Source: Comamonas testosteroni (GTDB lineage: Bacteria; Pseudomonadota; Gammaproteobacteria; Burkholderiales; Burkholderiaceae_C). Taken from it: a DNA stretch of 64,000 bases. Within the stretch, counting starts at the first letter, position 1. Every line of letters starts with the position of its first letter. Positions 33,419 through 43,891 of the stretch are shown piece by piece. Made by a program: the position numbers and the translations under genes. The notes beneath the pieces were generated by a model. The model was not told the DNA's origin. It worked only from the letters and a program-made list of their open reading frames with translations, and did not search any database. The stretch covers positions 992,001-1,056,000 of the forward strand of contig NZ_CP129672.1 in NCBI RefSeq assembly GCF_030505195.1. Direction: 5' to 3'.

Positions 33419-33434
33419 ATGCAAAACACGCCTC

Positions 33435-33472
33435 AATCGCTGGTAAATAAAGCGATTGAAGCTATCAATATT
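33435..33472 (+). repeat. Dispersed AGCGCTT/AGCTATCA repeat, copy
   Basis: AATCGCTGGTAAATAAAGCG, then ATTGAAGCTATCAATATT. It follows the argG terminator and abuts the 3' end of the LapA-like gene. Confidence 0.6.
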
Positions 33473-33478
33473 GCATTT

Positions 33479-33934
33479 TCAGCGATTGATCTGATGCACT
33501 TGCTGCTCCAGCTGCCCCACATAGGCGGCCGTGCTGTTGTCCGACTCCTGGGCGCGCTGCACCAGATGTGCCTCCAGCACATCGAGCCGTGCCATCACCT
33601 CTTCCTTGTCCCTGGCATGCAGTGCTTCGAGCACGCTGCGCAGCTCGGTGAAGCGCGAAGCCTCGGCCTTGTCGGCCAGATCGCGCTGGGCCTGCATCTC
33701 CTTGGCGTGGCGACGTGCCTCCAGCAGCACCGAGCCCTGCATCCACAGCACATAGGCGATGAAGAACACGCTCAGCAAAATCGTCAGCGCCAGCATGAGC
33801 ACGCCCAGCGGCGCCTGAATTTCGGTCACGCCCAACGAAACTGCGGCAGGCGTGGACAGCGCCGTCCAGTTGAAGGCAGCCAACACCGCAATCAGGGTCA
33901 CGATGATGGCAATGCAGATGGTGCGAAAGTTCAT
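33479..33934 (-). CDS. LapA-like small inner-membrane protein
   Basis: The 151-residue protein has two N-terminal transmembrane helices (TICIAIIVTLIAVLAAFNW and PLGVLMLALTILLSVFFIAYV) separated by a short loop, then a cytoplasmic helical tail with coiled-coil character. This is the architecture of LapA/DUF1049 proteins linked to envelope assembly, although sequence identity cannot be checked here. The ATG at 33934 with AAGGA upstream is preferred over the longer frame to 34048. Confidence 0.65.
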   Translation of the reverse strand: MNFRTICIAIIVTLIAVLAAFNWTALSTPAAVSLGVTEIQAPLGVLMLALTILLSVFFIAYVLWMQGSVLLEARRHAKEMQAQRDLADKAEASRFTELRSVLEALHARDKEEVMARLDVLEAHLVQRAQESDNSTAAYVGQLEQQVHQINR

Positions 33935-34010
33935 ACTCTTTTCCTTGTACTCCGAAATACCTTGTTTTAACCCAAGATCGCACCGGCTTGCGTCAGCAAG
34001 CGCCAGAAAT

Positions 34011-34040
34011 GACAAGGCCGCTGTTTCCAGCGGCCTTGTC
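34011..34040 (-). terminator. Strong hairpin after acs, possible terminator
   Basis: A perfect 13-bp stem GACAAGGCCGCTG/CAGCGGCCTTGTC without a clear T run on the minus strand. Confidence 0.45.
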
Positions 34041-34075
34041 ATCATCATGCGTTCAGATCAGCGGTATTCGCCGGC

Positions 34076-36070
34076 TCAATTGGTCTCCGACAATTGCTCG
34101 AGGATTGCGGGATTCTCCAAGGTGCTGGTGTCCTGGGTAATCGCCTCGCCCTTGGCCAGCGAGCGAAGCAGGCGGCGCATGATCTTGCCGCTGCGGGTCT
34201 TGGGCAGGTTGTCGCCGAAGCGAATGTCCTTGGGCTTGGCAATCGGGCCGATCTCCTTGGCCACCCAGTTGCGCAGCTCGGCCGCGATCTGCCTGGCTTC
34301 TTCGCCCGTGGGCTTGCCGCGCTTGAGCACCACAAAGGCGCAGATGGCTTCGCCGGTCAGGTCGTCGGGACGGCCGACCACGGCGGCTTCGGCCACCAGA
34401 TCGGTCTTGGCCACCAGGGCCGACTCGATTTCCATGGTGCCCATGCGGTGGCCAGAGACATTGAGCACATCGTCGATACGGCCCGTGATGCGGAAGTAGC
34501 CGCGATCTTCGCTGCGCACGGCACCGTCGCCGGCTAGGTAGTAGCCCTTGAGCTCGTCGGGGAAGTAGCTCTTCTTGAAGCGCTCGGGATCGCCCCAGAT
34601 GGTGCGAATCATCGAAGGCCAGGGCTTTTTCACCACCAGGATGCCGCCAGCGCCATTGGGAATCTCATTGCCGGCCTCGTCGACGATGGCCGCCGTGATA
34701 CCGGGCAGAGGCAGGGTGCAGGAGCCGGGCACCAGAGGCGTGGCACCGGGCAGCGGCGTGATCATGTGGCCGCCGTTCTCGGTCTGCCAGAACGTGTCCA
34801 CGATGGGGCAGCGCTCGCCGCCCACATGCTTGTGATACCAAATCCAGGCCTCGGGGTTGATGGGCTCGCCCACCGAGCCCAGCAGACGCAGGCTGGACAG
34901 ATTCCAGTTCTTCGGGTGGACGCTGGGATCGGAGTCCGCCGCCTTGATCAGCGAGCGGATGGCCGTGGGCGCCGTGTAGAAGATGCTGCACTGGTGGCGC
35001 TCTATCATCTGCCAGAAGCGGCCCGCATTGGGGAAGGTCGGCACGCCTTCGAAGACGATCTGCGTGGCACCGGCCGCCAGCGGGCCATAGGCCACATAGC
35101 TGTGGCCGGTGATCCAGCCGATGTCGGCCGTACACCAGAAGACATCGCTGTCCCTGGCATCGAAGGTCCATTCAAAGGTCTGCTTGGCCCACAGCACATA
35201 GCCGCCGGTGGCATGCTGCACGCCCTTGGGCTTGCCGGTGGAGCCGCTGGTGTAGAGGATGAAGAGCGGGTGCTCGGCATTGACGGGCACGGCCTCGCAC
35301 TCGGTGGACTGACCGGCCAGCGCATCGGTGAAGCTGATGTCGCGGCCCGCAACCATATTGCAGGCACTGGCCGTGCGCTCATAGACCAGCACGCTCTTGA
35401 CGGCTTCGCAGCCGCCCAACGCAAGCGCGTCGTCGACGATGGCCTTGAGCGGCAGCTCCTTGCCGCCACGCATCTGGTAGTTGGAAGTGACGACCAGGCT
35501 GGCACCCACGTCCACGATGCGCTCCTGCACGGCCTTGGCCGAGAAACCGCCGAACACCACGGAATGTGTGGCGCCGATACGTGCGCAAGCCTGCATGGCC
35601 ACCACGCCCTCGATGGTCATGGGCATGTAGATCAGCACACGATCGCCCTTTTGCACGCCACGCGACTTCAGCGCATTGGCGAACTGGCTGACGCGGGCAA
35701 GCAACTCTTTGTAAGTGACCTTGGTGACCTCGCCGCCGTCGGCTTCAAAGATGATCGCCGTCTTGTTCTCCACGGGCGTGCCCATGTGTTTGTCCAGGCA
35801 GTTGGCGCTGGCGTTGAGCTCGCCATCGGCAAACCATTTGTAGAAAGGCGGGTTGCTCTGGTCCAGCACCTGGGTGAAGGGCTTGGTCCACTTCACGTTC
35901 TCGCGGGCCAGACGTGCCCAATAGCCTTCATAGTCGCGTTCGGCTTCATCGCACAAGGCCTGGTACTGCGCCATGCCCGAGATGCGGGCCTTGGCGGCGA
36001 AATCCGCTGGGGGCGGAAACACACGGTTTTCCACCAGTACGGATTCGATGGTTGATGTCGAAGCGCTCAT
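34076..36070 (-). CDS. acs: Acetyl-CoA synthetase
   Basis: The 664-residue AMP-forming enzyme activates acetate to acetyl-CoA. The phosphate loop is [20 protein letters not shown], the adenylate motif is in [12 protein letters not shown], and the C-terminal catalytic lysine lies in [15 protein letters not shown], the site normally controlled by acetylation. Length is typical. It is monocistronic and divergent from the UPF0114 gene. Together with the alcohol dehydrogenase further right it fits ethanol and acetate use. Confidence 0.96.
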   Translation of the reverse strand: MSASTSTIESVLVENRVFPPPADFAAKARISGMAQYQALCDEAERDYEGYWARLARENVKWTKPFTQVLDQSNPPFYKWFADGELNASANCLDKHMGTPVENKTAIIFEADGGEVTKVTYKELLARVSQFANALKSRGVQKGDRVLIYMPMTIEGVVAMQACARIGATHSVVFGGFSAKAVQERIVDVGASLVVTSNYQMRGGKELPLKAIVDDALALGGCEAVKSVLVYERTASACNMVAGRDISFTDALAGQSTECEAVPVNAEHPLFILYTSGSTGKPKGVQHATGGYVLWAKQTFEWTFDARDSDVFWCTADIGWITGHSYVAYGPLAAGATQIVFEGVPTFPNAGRFWQMIERHQCSIFYTAPTAIRSLIKAADSDPSVHPKNWNLSSLRLLGSVGEPINPEAWIWYHKHVGGERCPIVDTFWQTENGGHMITPLPGATPLVPGSCTLPLPGITAAIVDEAGNEIPNGAGGILVVKKPWPSMIRTIWGDPERFKKSYFPDELKGYYLAGDGAVRSEDRGYFRITGRIDDVLNVSGHRMGTMEIESALVAKTDLVAEAAVVGRPDDLTGEAICAFVVLKRGKPTGEEARQIAAELRNWVAKEIGPIAKPKDIRFGDNLPKTRSGKIMRRLLRSLAKGEAITQDTSTLENPAILEQLSETN

Positions 36071-36428
36071 CGTTTTGTCTCCTGATGCATAAGCAATGAA
36101 ATAATTGTGGGTGTACTGTCAAGGCTCGGTCTTACACCCCACTGACTGAAATTGAGAAGCGGCTTTTGCACGCCATCAAGCCCGTCATTCGCTCCCATTT
36201 TTGCAGCAGAAAGCGCCTGCTTGGTGTTGATTTGCCTGCACTTTTCTCAAAACACCCCGGAACAAACCCTTAGAATCGCGCACCTGCTGCTGCTGAAGCC
36301 GGGGCCCACGTTGCGGCCTGCTCTCGAAGGCGCAGGCAGTCCGGGATGCGGCCCCAGCAAAACCAGTCTTACAAGGTGGCGGCATCCCGTTGCCCCCCAT
36401 CGCACCCAGTCCGCCCCGCATACACATC
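36071..36428. other. Divergent acs / UPF0114 intergenic region
   Basis: About 358 bp without a convincing gene, holding the promoters of both divergent genes. No clear operator or RNA was recognised. Confidence 0.4.
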
Positions 36429-37067
36429 ATGAGCCGCATCCCTTCCGACGAAGCAGGCAACTCCACCCAACACACGCCGCATGGCGGCTACCAGCCCTCT
36501 GGCGCATTGCGCCCCTTGCCCTCGCTGATCTTTGCCAGCCGCTGGCTGCAATTGCCACTGTACTTAGGTCTGATTGCCGCCCAGGGTGTCTATGTCTGGC
36601 ACTTTCTCCTGGAACTCTGGCATCTGGTGGAGGCAGTCTTCGGCAATCAGGAAGCCCTGCATGCCCTGATCACCAATATTGGCTACAAAAGCGATGTCCA
36701 GATCACCCATCTGAACGAAACCATCATCATGCTGGTGGTACTGGCCCTGATCGATGTGGTCATGATCTCCAATCTGCTGATCATGGTCATCGTGGGGGGC
36801 TACGAAACCTTTGTCAGCCGCATGGGCCTGGAGTCCCATCCCGACCAGCCCGAGTGGCTGAGTCATGTGAATGCCTCGGTGCTCAAGGTCAAGCTGGCGC
36901 TGTCCATCATCGGCATCAGCTCCATCCACCTGCTCAAGAGCTTCATCAATGCCGGCAGCTATGAAGTCCAGGTGCTGATGTGGCAAACCATCATCCATGT
37001 GGTCTTCCTGCTCAGCGCACTGGCCATCGCGCTGACGGACAAGCTCACCCAAAGCGCTCACCACTGA
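36429..37067 (+). CDS. UPF0114 (YqhA) family membrane protein
   Basis: The 212-residue inner-membrane protein has four helices (LPLYLGLIAAQGVYVWHFLL, ETIIMLVVLALIDVVMISNL, VKLALSIIGISSIHLLKSFI and the last, IIHVVFLLSALAIALTD). The conserved YqhA signature VGGYETFVSRM is present. The family's role is unknown. The ATG at 36429 (MSRIPSDEAG) is chosen over 36390 because it gives the usual short N-terminus. A terminator follows. Confidence 0.88.
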   Translation: MSRIPSDEAGNSTQHTPHGGYQPSGALRPLPSLIFASRWLQLPLYLGLIAAQGVYVWHFLLELWHLVEAVFGNQEALHALITNIGYKSDVQITHLNETIIMLVVLALIDVVMISNLLIMVIVGGYETFVSRMGLESHPDQPEWLSHVNASVLKVKLALSIIGISSIHLLKSFINAGSYEVQVLMWQTIIHVVFLLSALAIALTDKLTQSAHH

Positions 37068-37084
37068 AGCCGCACTCCTCCCCC

Positions 37085-37123
37085 AAAAAAGCCCCGCATG
37101 GTTGTCCATGAAGGGGCTTTTTT
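37085..37123 (+). terminator. Terminator of UPF0114 gene
   Basis: Stem AAAAAAGCCCC/AGGGGCTTTTTT with an inner CATGG/CCATG stem. Confidence 0.82.
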
Positions 37124-37295
37124 CATGCCTTGAGCAAGCGCAAAGCTCGTCAAAAGCTGACAACCGTCAAAAACAAGCCGTCAATTCGGCATAAGTCCTT
37201 ATCTATCAAGAACTTGTGCCCTTTATTTTTACGTATGCGAATGTTTCAGCCGCACCATTTCCGGCGGATACAGGCGGCAAAGCTTACAGCTCCAT

Positions 37296-37324
37296 TTGAC
37301 GCATAAAACCCAATTCGATATATT
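37296..37324 (+). promoter_or_regulatory. Promoter of proVWX
   Basis: TTGACG (37296-37301) and TATATT (37319-37324) are exactly 17 bp apart, a strong sigma70 promoter. Transcription would start near 37331. Region 37124-37295 shows no gene. Confidence 0.7.
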
Positions 37325-37330
37325 AAAAAG

Positions 37331-37786
37331 TCATTTACAACCTGCCGCGCAGGTCGTCACCGCATTGTTGAGATGCGGTTGACTCACTTCCCGGCGGATC
37401 GTTGTGTCAATTCAAGAGCGCTTGCCGCTCTTTGGCGCAGCCCCGTCAACCGGGCCGAAACACGGCCCTGATGTAGGGGGCTCTCCCCGGCCGATGTGCC
37501 GGGGTTGGCCTGACAAGAAGCCGTGCAGATGCGTGCCAGTCGGTACCTGCTCTGCCAGCCAGCTGCTTCTTCCAATTTGCCAGCTCTTGCGCACACCTGG
37601 CTGTGCCATCCGGGCTGAAAACTCGGCGCCATCGCTGCGCCATCTGCATTGCACAGTCCCGTTCACCAGACCGGGCTGGGCTGCGGCATCAGGGCTTTTA
37701 TTTTGGCTTGTGCGCCAGCGCCCACCGGCATTACCGGTCGTGGGCGCTGGACTGTGTTCCATCCCATCAAAAAGGAGAACGCCACA
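37331..37786 (+). ncRNA. Long structured 5' leader of proV, about 455 nt
   Basis: Between the promoter and the GTG start of proV there is no convincing gene but a series of strong hairpins: CCTGC/GCAGG (37341-37353), ACCGCAT/ATGCGGT (37359-37379), GAGCG/CGCTC (37416-37430), GGGCCG/CGGCCC (37452-37468), CCCCGGC/GCCGGGG (37485-37504) and an 11-bp stem CCAGCGCCCAC/GTGGGCGCTGG (37715-37750) just before the ribosome binding site. Riboswitch, osmosensing thermosensor or attenuator are all possible; I match no known class. Confidence 0.5.
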
Positions 37787-39082
37787 GTGGCCAAGCAAAT
37801 CGCTATCGATCATGTCTTCAAGGTCTTCGGCAACGATCCGAAAACCGCTCTCAACCTTGTGAAACAGGGCCGGAGCAAGCAGGAGATCCTCGCCCAGACC
37901 GGGCAATCCATCGGCGTGTTCGATGCCGACTTCACCATTGAAGCCGGTGAAATCTTTGTCGTCATGGGCCTTTCGGGCTCGGGCAAGTCCACCCTGGTGC
38001 GCATGCTCAATCGCCTGATTGAGCCCACCAGCGGCCGCATCCTGGTCGACGGCCAGGACATCAATGCGCTCAATGACAAGCAACTGCGTGCACTGCGCCG
38101 CAAGGACATCTCCATGGTGTTCCAGTCCTTTGCTCTCATGCCCCACCTCACGGTGCTGGACAACACCGCTTTTGGTCTGGAGCTCGCCGGCGTGGACCGC
38201 GCCACGCGCCAGCAACAGGCGCAGGACGCCCTGGAGCAGGTGGGCCTGGGTGCCTGGGGCGCCAGCTACCCCGACGAGCTCTCCGGCGGCATGCAGCAGC
38301 GCGTAGGCTTGGCCCGTGCGCTGGCGTCCGACCCATCCATCCTGCTGATGGACGAAGCCTTCTCGGCACTGGACCCCATCATCCGCACCGAAATGCAGTC
38401 CGAGCTTCTGCGCCTGCAGGAAATCAAGCGCCGCACCATCGTCTTCATTTCTCACGATCTGGACGAAGCCATGCGCATTGGCGACCGCATCGCCATCATG
38501 AAGGACGGCATGGTGCAGCAGGTCGGCACGCCCGACGAGATTCTGCGCAACCCGGCCAACGACTATGTGCGCACCTTCATTCAGGGCGTGGATGCCGCAG
38601 CCGTGTTCAAGGCCTCCGACATCGCCCGCCAGGCGCTGACCGTGATTTCAGAGCACAGCGACCGCGGCTGCCGCGCCGCGCTTCGCCTGCTGGAGGACTC
38701 CGACCGCGATTACGCCTATGTGCTCAATGCACGCAAGCGCTTTCTGGGCGTGGTCTCGTCGCAGTCGCTGCGCGATGCGCTGCACGGCCACGAAGGAATG
38801 CTGGGCCTCAAGCACGCCTTCATCTCCGATGTGCAGCCTATCGCCAGCAGCACGCCGGTGGCCGAGCTGTTCGGCACCGTGGCCACTCCGGCTTACCCGC
38901 TGCCTGTAGTGGATGAAGAAGGCAAATACCTGGGCGTTATCAGTCGCACCACGATGCTCAAGTTCCTGGATCGCGCCACCCCACCGGTGCCACCACCCCA
39001 GAAGGAAATTCCGCCCATCACGCTGGATCAGCACTTCCAGCCCAAGCCCAATACGCAAGCTGCCCAGCACGCAGCGCATTAA
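37787..39082 (+). CDS. proV: Glycine betaine/proline ABC transporter ATP-binding protein
   Basis: The 431-residue ATPase of the ProU/OpuA type has Walker [10 protein letters not shown], the Q loop in [10 protein letters not shown], signature [15 protein letters not shown], Walker [13 protein letters not shown] and a C-terminal CBS pair ([20 protein letters not shown] and [18 protein letters not shown]) that senses ionic strength in relatives. The start is GTG 37787 with AAGGAG ten bases upstream. It opens a proV-proW-proX operon for uptake of compatible solutes. Confidence 0.93.
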   Translation: MAKQIAIDHVFKVFGNDPKTALNLVKQGRSKQEILAQTGQSIGVFDADFTIEAGEIFVVMGLSGSGKSTLVRMLNRLIEPTSGRILVDGQDINALNDKQLRALRRKDISMVFQSFALMPHLTVLDNTAFGLELAGVDRATRQQQAQDALEQVGLGAWGASYPDELSGGMQQRVGLARALASDPSILLMDEAFSALDPIIRTEMQSELLRLQEIKRRTIVFISHDLDEAMRIGDRIAIMKDGMVQQVGTPDEILRNPANDYVRTFIQGVDAAAVFKASDIARQALTVISEHSDRGCRAALRLLEDSDRDYAYVLNARKRFLGVVSSQSLRDALHGHEGMLGLKHAFISDVQPIASSTPVAELFGTVATPAYPLPVVDEEGKYLGVISRTTMLKFLDRATPPVPPPQKEIPPITLDQHFQPKPNTQAAQHAAH

Positions 39083-39097
39083 AAGAAGGGAGCCGAT

Positions 39098-40339
39098 TTG
39101 AACGATAACGCACTGAACAATACCAACACAGAAACCACCAGCGCGGCTTTTGACGACCCGTGGGCCGCAGCCTCTGCGCCCGCCACCGAGCCGGCCAGCG
39201 CCAATGTCACTAGCTCGGCGGCAGATGCCGATCCCTGGGCTGCCTCCTATGCCGACGCGGGTGCCGACTCAAGTACTGATGCCTGGAGCGGCGGAGATGC
39301 TGCTAGCCAGGCCAGCAGTACCGACTGGCTCAGCGCCCCCTCGCCCACCGATGTGCCCGAGCATGACGGCGGCATAGGCCAGCTCTGGCACCAGATCACC
39401 ACCGAAGGCCTGCCCGTGCAGGACTCGATCAACAACGGCCTGACCTGGGTGGTCGATCATTTCCGCCCCTTCTTCCAGGCAGTGCGCACCCCCATCGACG
39501 CCACGCTCAACGGCGTGACCGATGTACTGCAGACCATTCCCATGCCCGCGCTGGTGCTGCTGATCGCCCTTCTGGCCTGGCAGTTTGCGGGCCGCAAGCT
39601 GGCCATTGGCTCGGCAGTATCGCTGCTGATTGTGGCCCTGCTGGGCATCTGGTCCGAAGCCATGGTCACGCTGGCCCTGGTTCTGACCTCGCTGTTCTTT
39701 TGCATCGTGATCGGCCTGCCCGTCGGCATCTTGCTGGCCAGCAGCGACCGAGCCCAGCGCTGGACGCGCCCGCTGCTGGACGCCATGCAGACCACGCCGG
39801 CCTTCGTCTATCTGGTGCCTGTGGTCATGCTGTTCGGTATCGGCAACGTGCCCGGAGTGATCGTGACGATTGTGTTTGCGCTGCCGCCGCTGATCCGACT
39901 GACCAATCTGGGCATCCGCCAGGTACGCCCCGACCTGATCGAGGCCAGCCGTGCCTACGGTGCATCGCCTGCCCAGTTGCTGTGGAAGGTGCAGCTGCCG
40001 CTGTCCATGCCTTCCATCATGGCGGGCATCAACCAGGCGCTGATGCTGTCTCTGTCCATGGTGGTGATCGCTTCCATGATCGCCGTCGGCGGTCTGGGCC
40101 AGATGGTGCTGCGCGGCATCGGCCGTCTGGACATGGGTCTGGCCACCGTCGGCGGCCTGGGCATCGTGCTGCTGGCCATCGTGCTGGACCGCATCACCCA
40201 AGCCATGGGCGAGCCCAAGCGCGGCAGTGCCCGCTGGTGGGCCACGGGCCCAGCCGGTCTGGTCATGCGCCTGCACAGCAAACGCTTTGCGCCGGCCCCA
40301 AAGCCCGACAGCGAGGCCGCCAAGCCCGCGACGATCTGA
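39098..40339 (+). CDS. proW: Glycine betaine/proline ABC transporter permease
   Basis: The 413-residue permease begins at a TTG with AGGGAG upstream, 15 bases after proV. An N-terminal region of about 90 residues, rich in Ala/Ser/Asp and hydrophilic, precedes a ProW-like core with about seven helices and the ABC permease loop ([20 protein letters not shown]). The long hydrophilic N-terminus is reminiscent of, but different in sequence from, the E. coli ProW extension. Confidence 0.92.
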   Translation: MNDNALNNTNTETTSAAFDDPWAAASAPATEPASANVTSSAADADPWAASYADAGADSSTDAWSGGDAASQASSTDWLSAPSPTDVPEHDGGIGQLWHQITTEGLPVQDSINNGLTWVVDHFRPFFQAVRTPIDATLNGVTDVLQTIPMPALVLLIALLAWQFAGRKLAIGSAVSLLIVALLGIWSEAMVTLALVLTSLFFCIVIGLPVGILLASSDRAQRWTRPLLDAMQTTPAFVYLVPVVMLFGIGNVPGVIVTIVFALPPLIRLTNLGIRQVRPDLIEASRAYGASPAQLLWKVQLPLSMPSIMAGINQALMLSLSMVVIASMIAVGGLGQMVLRGIGRLDMGLATVGGLGIVLLAIVLDRITQAMGEPKRGSARWWATGPAGLVMRLHSKRFAPAPKPDSEAAKPATI

Positions 40340-40359
40340 ATCAAGAACAAGGAGAACGC

Positions 40360-41415
40360 ATGAATACAGTCAACCACACTGCCAGCATCCGCCATGGGCT
40401 GGGCCACTGGCTGCTTGCCAGCACGGCCGCAGCCTCCATGGCCTTGTCCATGGTCAGCACCGGCGCCTTTGCCGCCGACGAACTGCCGGGCAAGGGCGTC
40501 AAGGTACAGCCGCTCAAGAGCTCGATTGCCGAGGAAAGCTTCCAGACCCAGCTCGTCATGAAGGCCCTGGAAAAGCTGGGCTACGAGGTCCAGCCCATGA
40601 AGGAAGTGGAATATCCCACGGCCCATATTGCCCTGGCCAACGGCGACGCCACCTTCATGGCCAATCACTGGAACCCGCTGCACGCGGACTACTACAAGAA
40701 TGCAGGCGGCGACGCCAAGCTCTACCGCAAGGGCGTGTTCTCGGCCAATGCCGCTCAGGGCTATCTGATCGACAAGAAGACGGCCGATGCCCACAAAATC
40801 ACGAATCTGGGCCAGCTCAAGAACCCCGAGATCGCCAAGCTCTTCGACACCGACGGTGACGGCAAGGCCGACCTGACGGGCTGTACGCCCGGCTGGGGCT
40901 GCGAGGCCATGATCGAGCACCAGCTCGGCGCCTACAAGCTTCGCGACACGGTCACCCACAAGCAGGGCACCTATTCGGCGCTGATGGCAGACACCATCAC
41001 CCGCTACAAGGCGGGCAAGCCGATTCTCTACTACACCTGGACGCCCTATTGGGTGAGCAATGTGCTCAAGCCCGGCAAGGATGTGGTGTGGCTGGAGGTT
41101 CCGTTCTCCGCGCTGCCCGGCGAGCAGTCCGGCACTGACACCAAGCTGGCCAACGGCAAGAACTACGGCTTCATTGCCAACAACCAGCAAATCGTGGCCA
41201 ACAAGGCCTGGGCCGAGCAGAACCCTGCGGCAGCCAAGCTGTTTGAAATCATCAAGCTGCCCGTGGGCGACATCAACGCCCAGAACTACATGATGAGCCA
41301 GGGCCAGAACAAGGCCTCCGACATCGAGCGTCACACCGACGGCTGGATCAAGGCCCATCAGAAGACTTTCGACGGCTGGATCAGCCAGGCGCTGGCGGCT
41401 GCCAAGAAGTCCTGA
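40360..41415 (+). CDS. proX: Glycine betaine-binding periplasmic protein, paralogue 1
   Basis: The 351-residue protein has a signal peptide ([22 protein letters not shown]) and the ProX fold. The residues that form the E. coli ProX aromatic box are present: Trp in [11 protein letters not shown], in CTPGWGCE and in TWTPYWVSN. The loop Cys pair (GCTPGWGC) and the [10 protein letters not shown] calcium-like loop are kept. AAGGAG precedes the ATG. It closes the proVWX operon and has its own terminator. Confidence 0.94.
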   Translation: MNTVNHTASIRHGLGHWLLASTAAASMALSMVSTGAFAADELPGKGVKVQPLKSSIAEESFQTQLVMKALEKLGYEVQPMKEVEYPTAHIALANGDATFMANHWNPLHADYYKNAGGDAKLYRKGVFSANAAQGYLIDKKTADAHKITNLGQLKNPEIAKLFDTDGDGKADLTGCTPGWGCEAMIEHQLGAYKLRDTVTHKQGTYSALMADTITRYKAGKPILYYTWTPYWVSNVLKPGKDVVWLEVPFSALPGEQSGTDTKLANGKNYGFIANNQQIVANKAWAEQNPAAAKLFEIIKLPVGDINAQNYMMSQGQNKASDIERHTDGWIKAHQKTFDGWISQALAAAKKS

Positions 41416-41431
41416 TCACAATCCCTGAATC

Positions 41432-41463
41432 ACGGCGACCGCTTGCGCGGCCGCCGTTTTTTT
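41432..41463 (+). terminator. Terminator of proVWX
   Basis: Stem ACGGCG.CCGC/GCGG.CGCCGT with seven T. Confidence 0.78.
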
Positions 41464-41590
41464 ATCGCCAGGCCGCCCCAAGATAAAAACGCCCCTCCTG
41501 GAGGGGCAGCGAACCACACGCGGTGGGGAGCGTGGGGTGTCATTTTCCATCGGGCTGCAAGCCCACCCAAACCAAGGAGAGACAAGAACA

Positions 41591-42661
41591 ATGAGCAAGT
41601 CTGTGCAGACCCCGACCTCAAGCCAACACACCAGACGCCAGTTGATGCTGGCTACTGCCGGCGCTGCGGCGCTGGGTCTGGGCCACACATCGAGCTGGGC
41701 GGCCGGGCAGAATGTGCCTAGCGATGCGCTTCCGGGCAAGGGTATCACCGTGCAGCCTGTCAAGAGCGCTCTGGCAGAGGAGAACTTCCAGACGCTGCTG
41801 GTGATGAAGGCGCTGCAGCAACTGGGCTACACGGTCAAGCCCTGGCAAGAGCTGGACTACCCGCTGATCCACTTGGCCGTGGCCAATGGCGATGCCAGCT
41901 TCATGGCCAACCACTGGAACCCGCACCACGCCGAGTTCTATCAGCAGGCCGGCGGCGACGCCAAGCTCTCGCGCAAGGGCGTGTATGCAGCCGGTGCCGC
42001 GCAGGGCTACATGATCGACAAGAAGACGGCCGATAAACACCAAATCACCCATCTCGACCAGCTCAAAGATCCCGCACTGGCGGCCCTGTTCGATATCGAC
42101 GGCGACGGCAAGGCCAATCTGATCGGCCCCAACGCCGGCTGGGGTGGCGAGGCTGTGGTGGCTCACCAGATCAAGACTTTCGGTCTGGAAAACACCGTCA
42201 GCTACACCCAGGGCAACTATCCGGCCCTGATTGCCGACACGCTGGCGCGCTTCAAGGCCGGCAAGCCTGTGCTGTACTACGCTTGGACGCCCTACTGGCT
42301 CAGCAACGTGCTGCGTCCCGGCCAGGAAGTGGTGTGGCTGCAGGTGTCGCGCTCCTCCATGCCCGGCGTGCAGGCCGGCACCGACACCAAGTTGCCCAAT
42401 GGCCGCAACTACGGCTTTCCGCTCAACAACGAGTACATCGTGGCCAACAAGCTCTGGGTCAAGCAGAACCCGGCTGCCGGCAAGCTGTTCGAGATCATGC
42501 AGATTCCCATCAACGACATCAGCCGTCAGAACCAGCTGCTGCGCGAAGGGGAAAGCAAGCCCGCAGATATCCAGCGCCATGTGGATGCTTGGATCAAGGC
42601 CCACCAGAAGACTTTTGACGCCTGGATTGCCCAGGCCAAGGCCGCAGCCCTGAAATCCTGA
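41591..42661 (+). CDS. Glycine betaine-binding protein, paralogue 2 (Tat-type signal)
   Basis: The 356-residue ProX paralogue has a longer, twin-Arg signal (TRRQLMLATAGAAALGLG), unlike its neighbours. The three box Trp are kept (NHWNPHHAEFY, NAGWGGE, AWTPYWLSN), but both Cys of the disulfide loop are lost: the motif is GPNAGWGGE instead of GCxPGWGCE. AAGGAG lies upstream. It stands apart from proX1 by 175 bp and its terminator, so it is expressed separately. It could bind a different betaine or carnitine-like solute. Confidence 0.9.
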   Translation: MSKSVQTPTSSQHTRRQLMLATAGAAALGLGHTSSWAAGQNVPSDALPGKGITVQPVKSALAEENFQTLLVMKALQQLGYTVKPWQELDYPLIHLAVANGDASFMANHWNPHHAEFYQQAGGDAKLSRKGVYAAGAAQGYMIDKKTADKHQITHLDQLKDPALAALFDIDGDGKANLIGPNAGWGGEAVVAHQIKTFGLENTVSYTQGNYPALIADTLARFKAGKPVLYYAWTPYWLSNVLRPGQEVVWLQVSRSSMPGVQAGTDTKLPNGRNYGFPLNNEYIVANKLWVKQNPAAGKLFEIMQIPINDISRQNQLLREGESKPADIQRHVDAWIKAHQKTFDAWIAQAKAAALKS

Positions 42662-42668
42662 TTCGCCA

Positions 42669-42700
42669 ACGGCGCGCCGAACCGGCTTCGGGCGCCGTTT
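42669..42700 (+). terminator. Hairpin after proX paralogue 2
   Basis: Stem AACGGCGC/GCGCCGTT followed by TTCCTT; weak T tract. Confidence 0.5.
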
Positions 42701-42768
42701 CCTTCATCAACCCTCTCGCTTTTTCCATGCCGATTTCGGGGTAGGCACCCAGCACCCAAGGAGTATTC

Positions 42769-43815
42769 ATGCACAGCAACAAGCCCGCACATTCCCCTCT
42801 CCCACCCCTGCAGCACCAATACCGCTGTCTGGCTGCCATCGCCTTGCTGAGCTTTGGCGCCGCTGCCGCACAAGCGCAAACGAACTCTCGCGACCTGCCC
42901 GGCAAAGGCGTCTCGGTGCAACCGCTCAAGGGCACGGTGGATGAGGAAATGTTCCAGACCCTGCTGGTTGCGCGCGCTCTGGAGAAGCTGGGCTACCGGG
43001 TACAGCCCGTCAAGAGTCTGGAAAACGGCACCCAGCATGTGGCCGTGGCCCAGGGCGACGCCACCTTTACCGCCACTCACTGGATACCGCTGCACCGCGC
43101 CTTCTATGAAAGCCATGGCGCAGACAAGGCTTTCTATCGCGCCGGCACTTACTCGCGCAATGCGGTGCAAGGCTATCTGATCGACAAGGCCACGGCCGAG
43201 AAGTACAAAATCACCAGCATCACGCAGCTCAAGGACTCAAAGCTGGCAGCGCTGTTCGACACCGATGGCGACGGCAAGGCCGATCTGACAGGCTGCAACC
43301 CTGGCTGGGGCTGCGAGCTGGCCATCAACAAGCATCTCAAGGGACTGGATCTGGAGTCCAGCATCACCCACAGGCAAGGCAACTACCAGGCCTTGATTGC
43401 CGACACCATCACCCGCTACAAAAGCGGCAAGCCCATTCTCTACTACGTCTGGACCCCGTTCTGGGTAAACACCGTGCTGCGCCCGGGCAAGGAGGTCAGT
43501 TGGCTGGAGGTACCCAATATCCCCGGTGCCCAGGGCGAAGACCAGACCCAGCTGCCCAATGGCAAGAACTACGGCTTCAGGCTCAATCAGCAATACATCC
43601 TGGCCAACAAGGCCTGGGCCGAGAAAAATCCGGCCGCTGCCAAGCTGTTTGCCGTGATGCAGCTGCCCATAGAGGACATCAACGCCCAGAACATGCGCAT
43701 GCGCCAGGGCGAGAGCAGCGAGGCCGATGTCGGCCGCCATGTGGACGGCTGGATCAAGGCCCATCAGCACACTTTTGACGGCTGGCTGGAGCAGGCGCGC
43801 GCCGCTGCCAAATAA
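42769..43815 (+). CDS. Glycine betaine-binding protein, paralogue 3
   Basis: The 348-residue ProX paralogue has a Sec-type signal ([17 protein letters not shown]). Box Trp are kept, although the first is in [11 protein letters not shown] rather than NHWNP. The Cys pair (GCNPGWGC) and [10 protein letters not shown] loop are present. AAGGAG precedes the ATG. It has no cognate ATPase or permease beside it, so it probably feeds the proVW transporter upstream. Confidence 0.92.
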   Translation: MHSNKPAHSPLPPLQHQYRCLAAIALLSFGAAAAQAQTNSRDLPGKGVSVQPLKGTVDEEMFQTLLVARALEKLGYRVQPVKSLENGTQHVAVAQGDATFTATHWIPLHRAFYESHGADKAFYRAGTYSRNAVQGYLIDKATAEKYKITSITQLKDSKLAALFDTDGDGKADLTGCNPGWGCELAINKHLKGLDLESSITHRQGNYQALIADTITRYKSGKPILYYVWTPFWVNTVLRPGKEVSWLEVPNIPGAQGEDQTQLPNGKNYGFRLNQQYILANKAWAEKNPAAAKLFAVMQLPIEDINAQNMRMRQGESSEADVGRHVDGWIKAHQHTFDGWLEQARAAAK

Positions 43816-43830
43816 GTATCAAAAACAACT

Positions 43831-43867
43831 CCAGCGCTTGATGGCAAAGCGCTGGAAGCTATCAAAA
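43831..43867 (+). repeat. Dispersed AGCGCTT/AGCTATCA repeat, copy
   Basis: CCAGCGCTTGATGGCAAAGC, then GCTGGAAGCTATCAAAA. It has the best inverted arms (CCAGCGCTT/AAAGCGCTGG) and lies between two convergent genes. Confidence 0.6.
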
Positions 43868-43891
43868 GTGCTTTGAACAGCGGGCCGCTGC

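Noticed and set aside
37404..37862. Open frames within the proV leader
   Set aside because: No ribosome binding site and no protein-like composition; hairpins dominate. A leader peptide cannot be excluded but is not supported.
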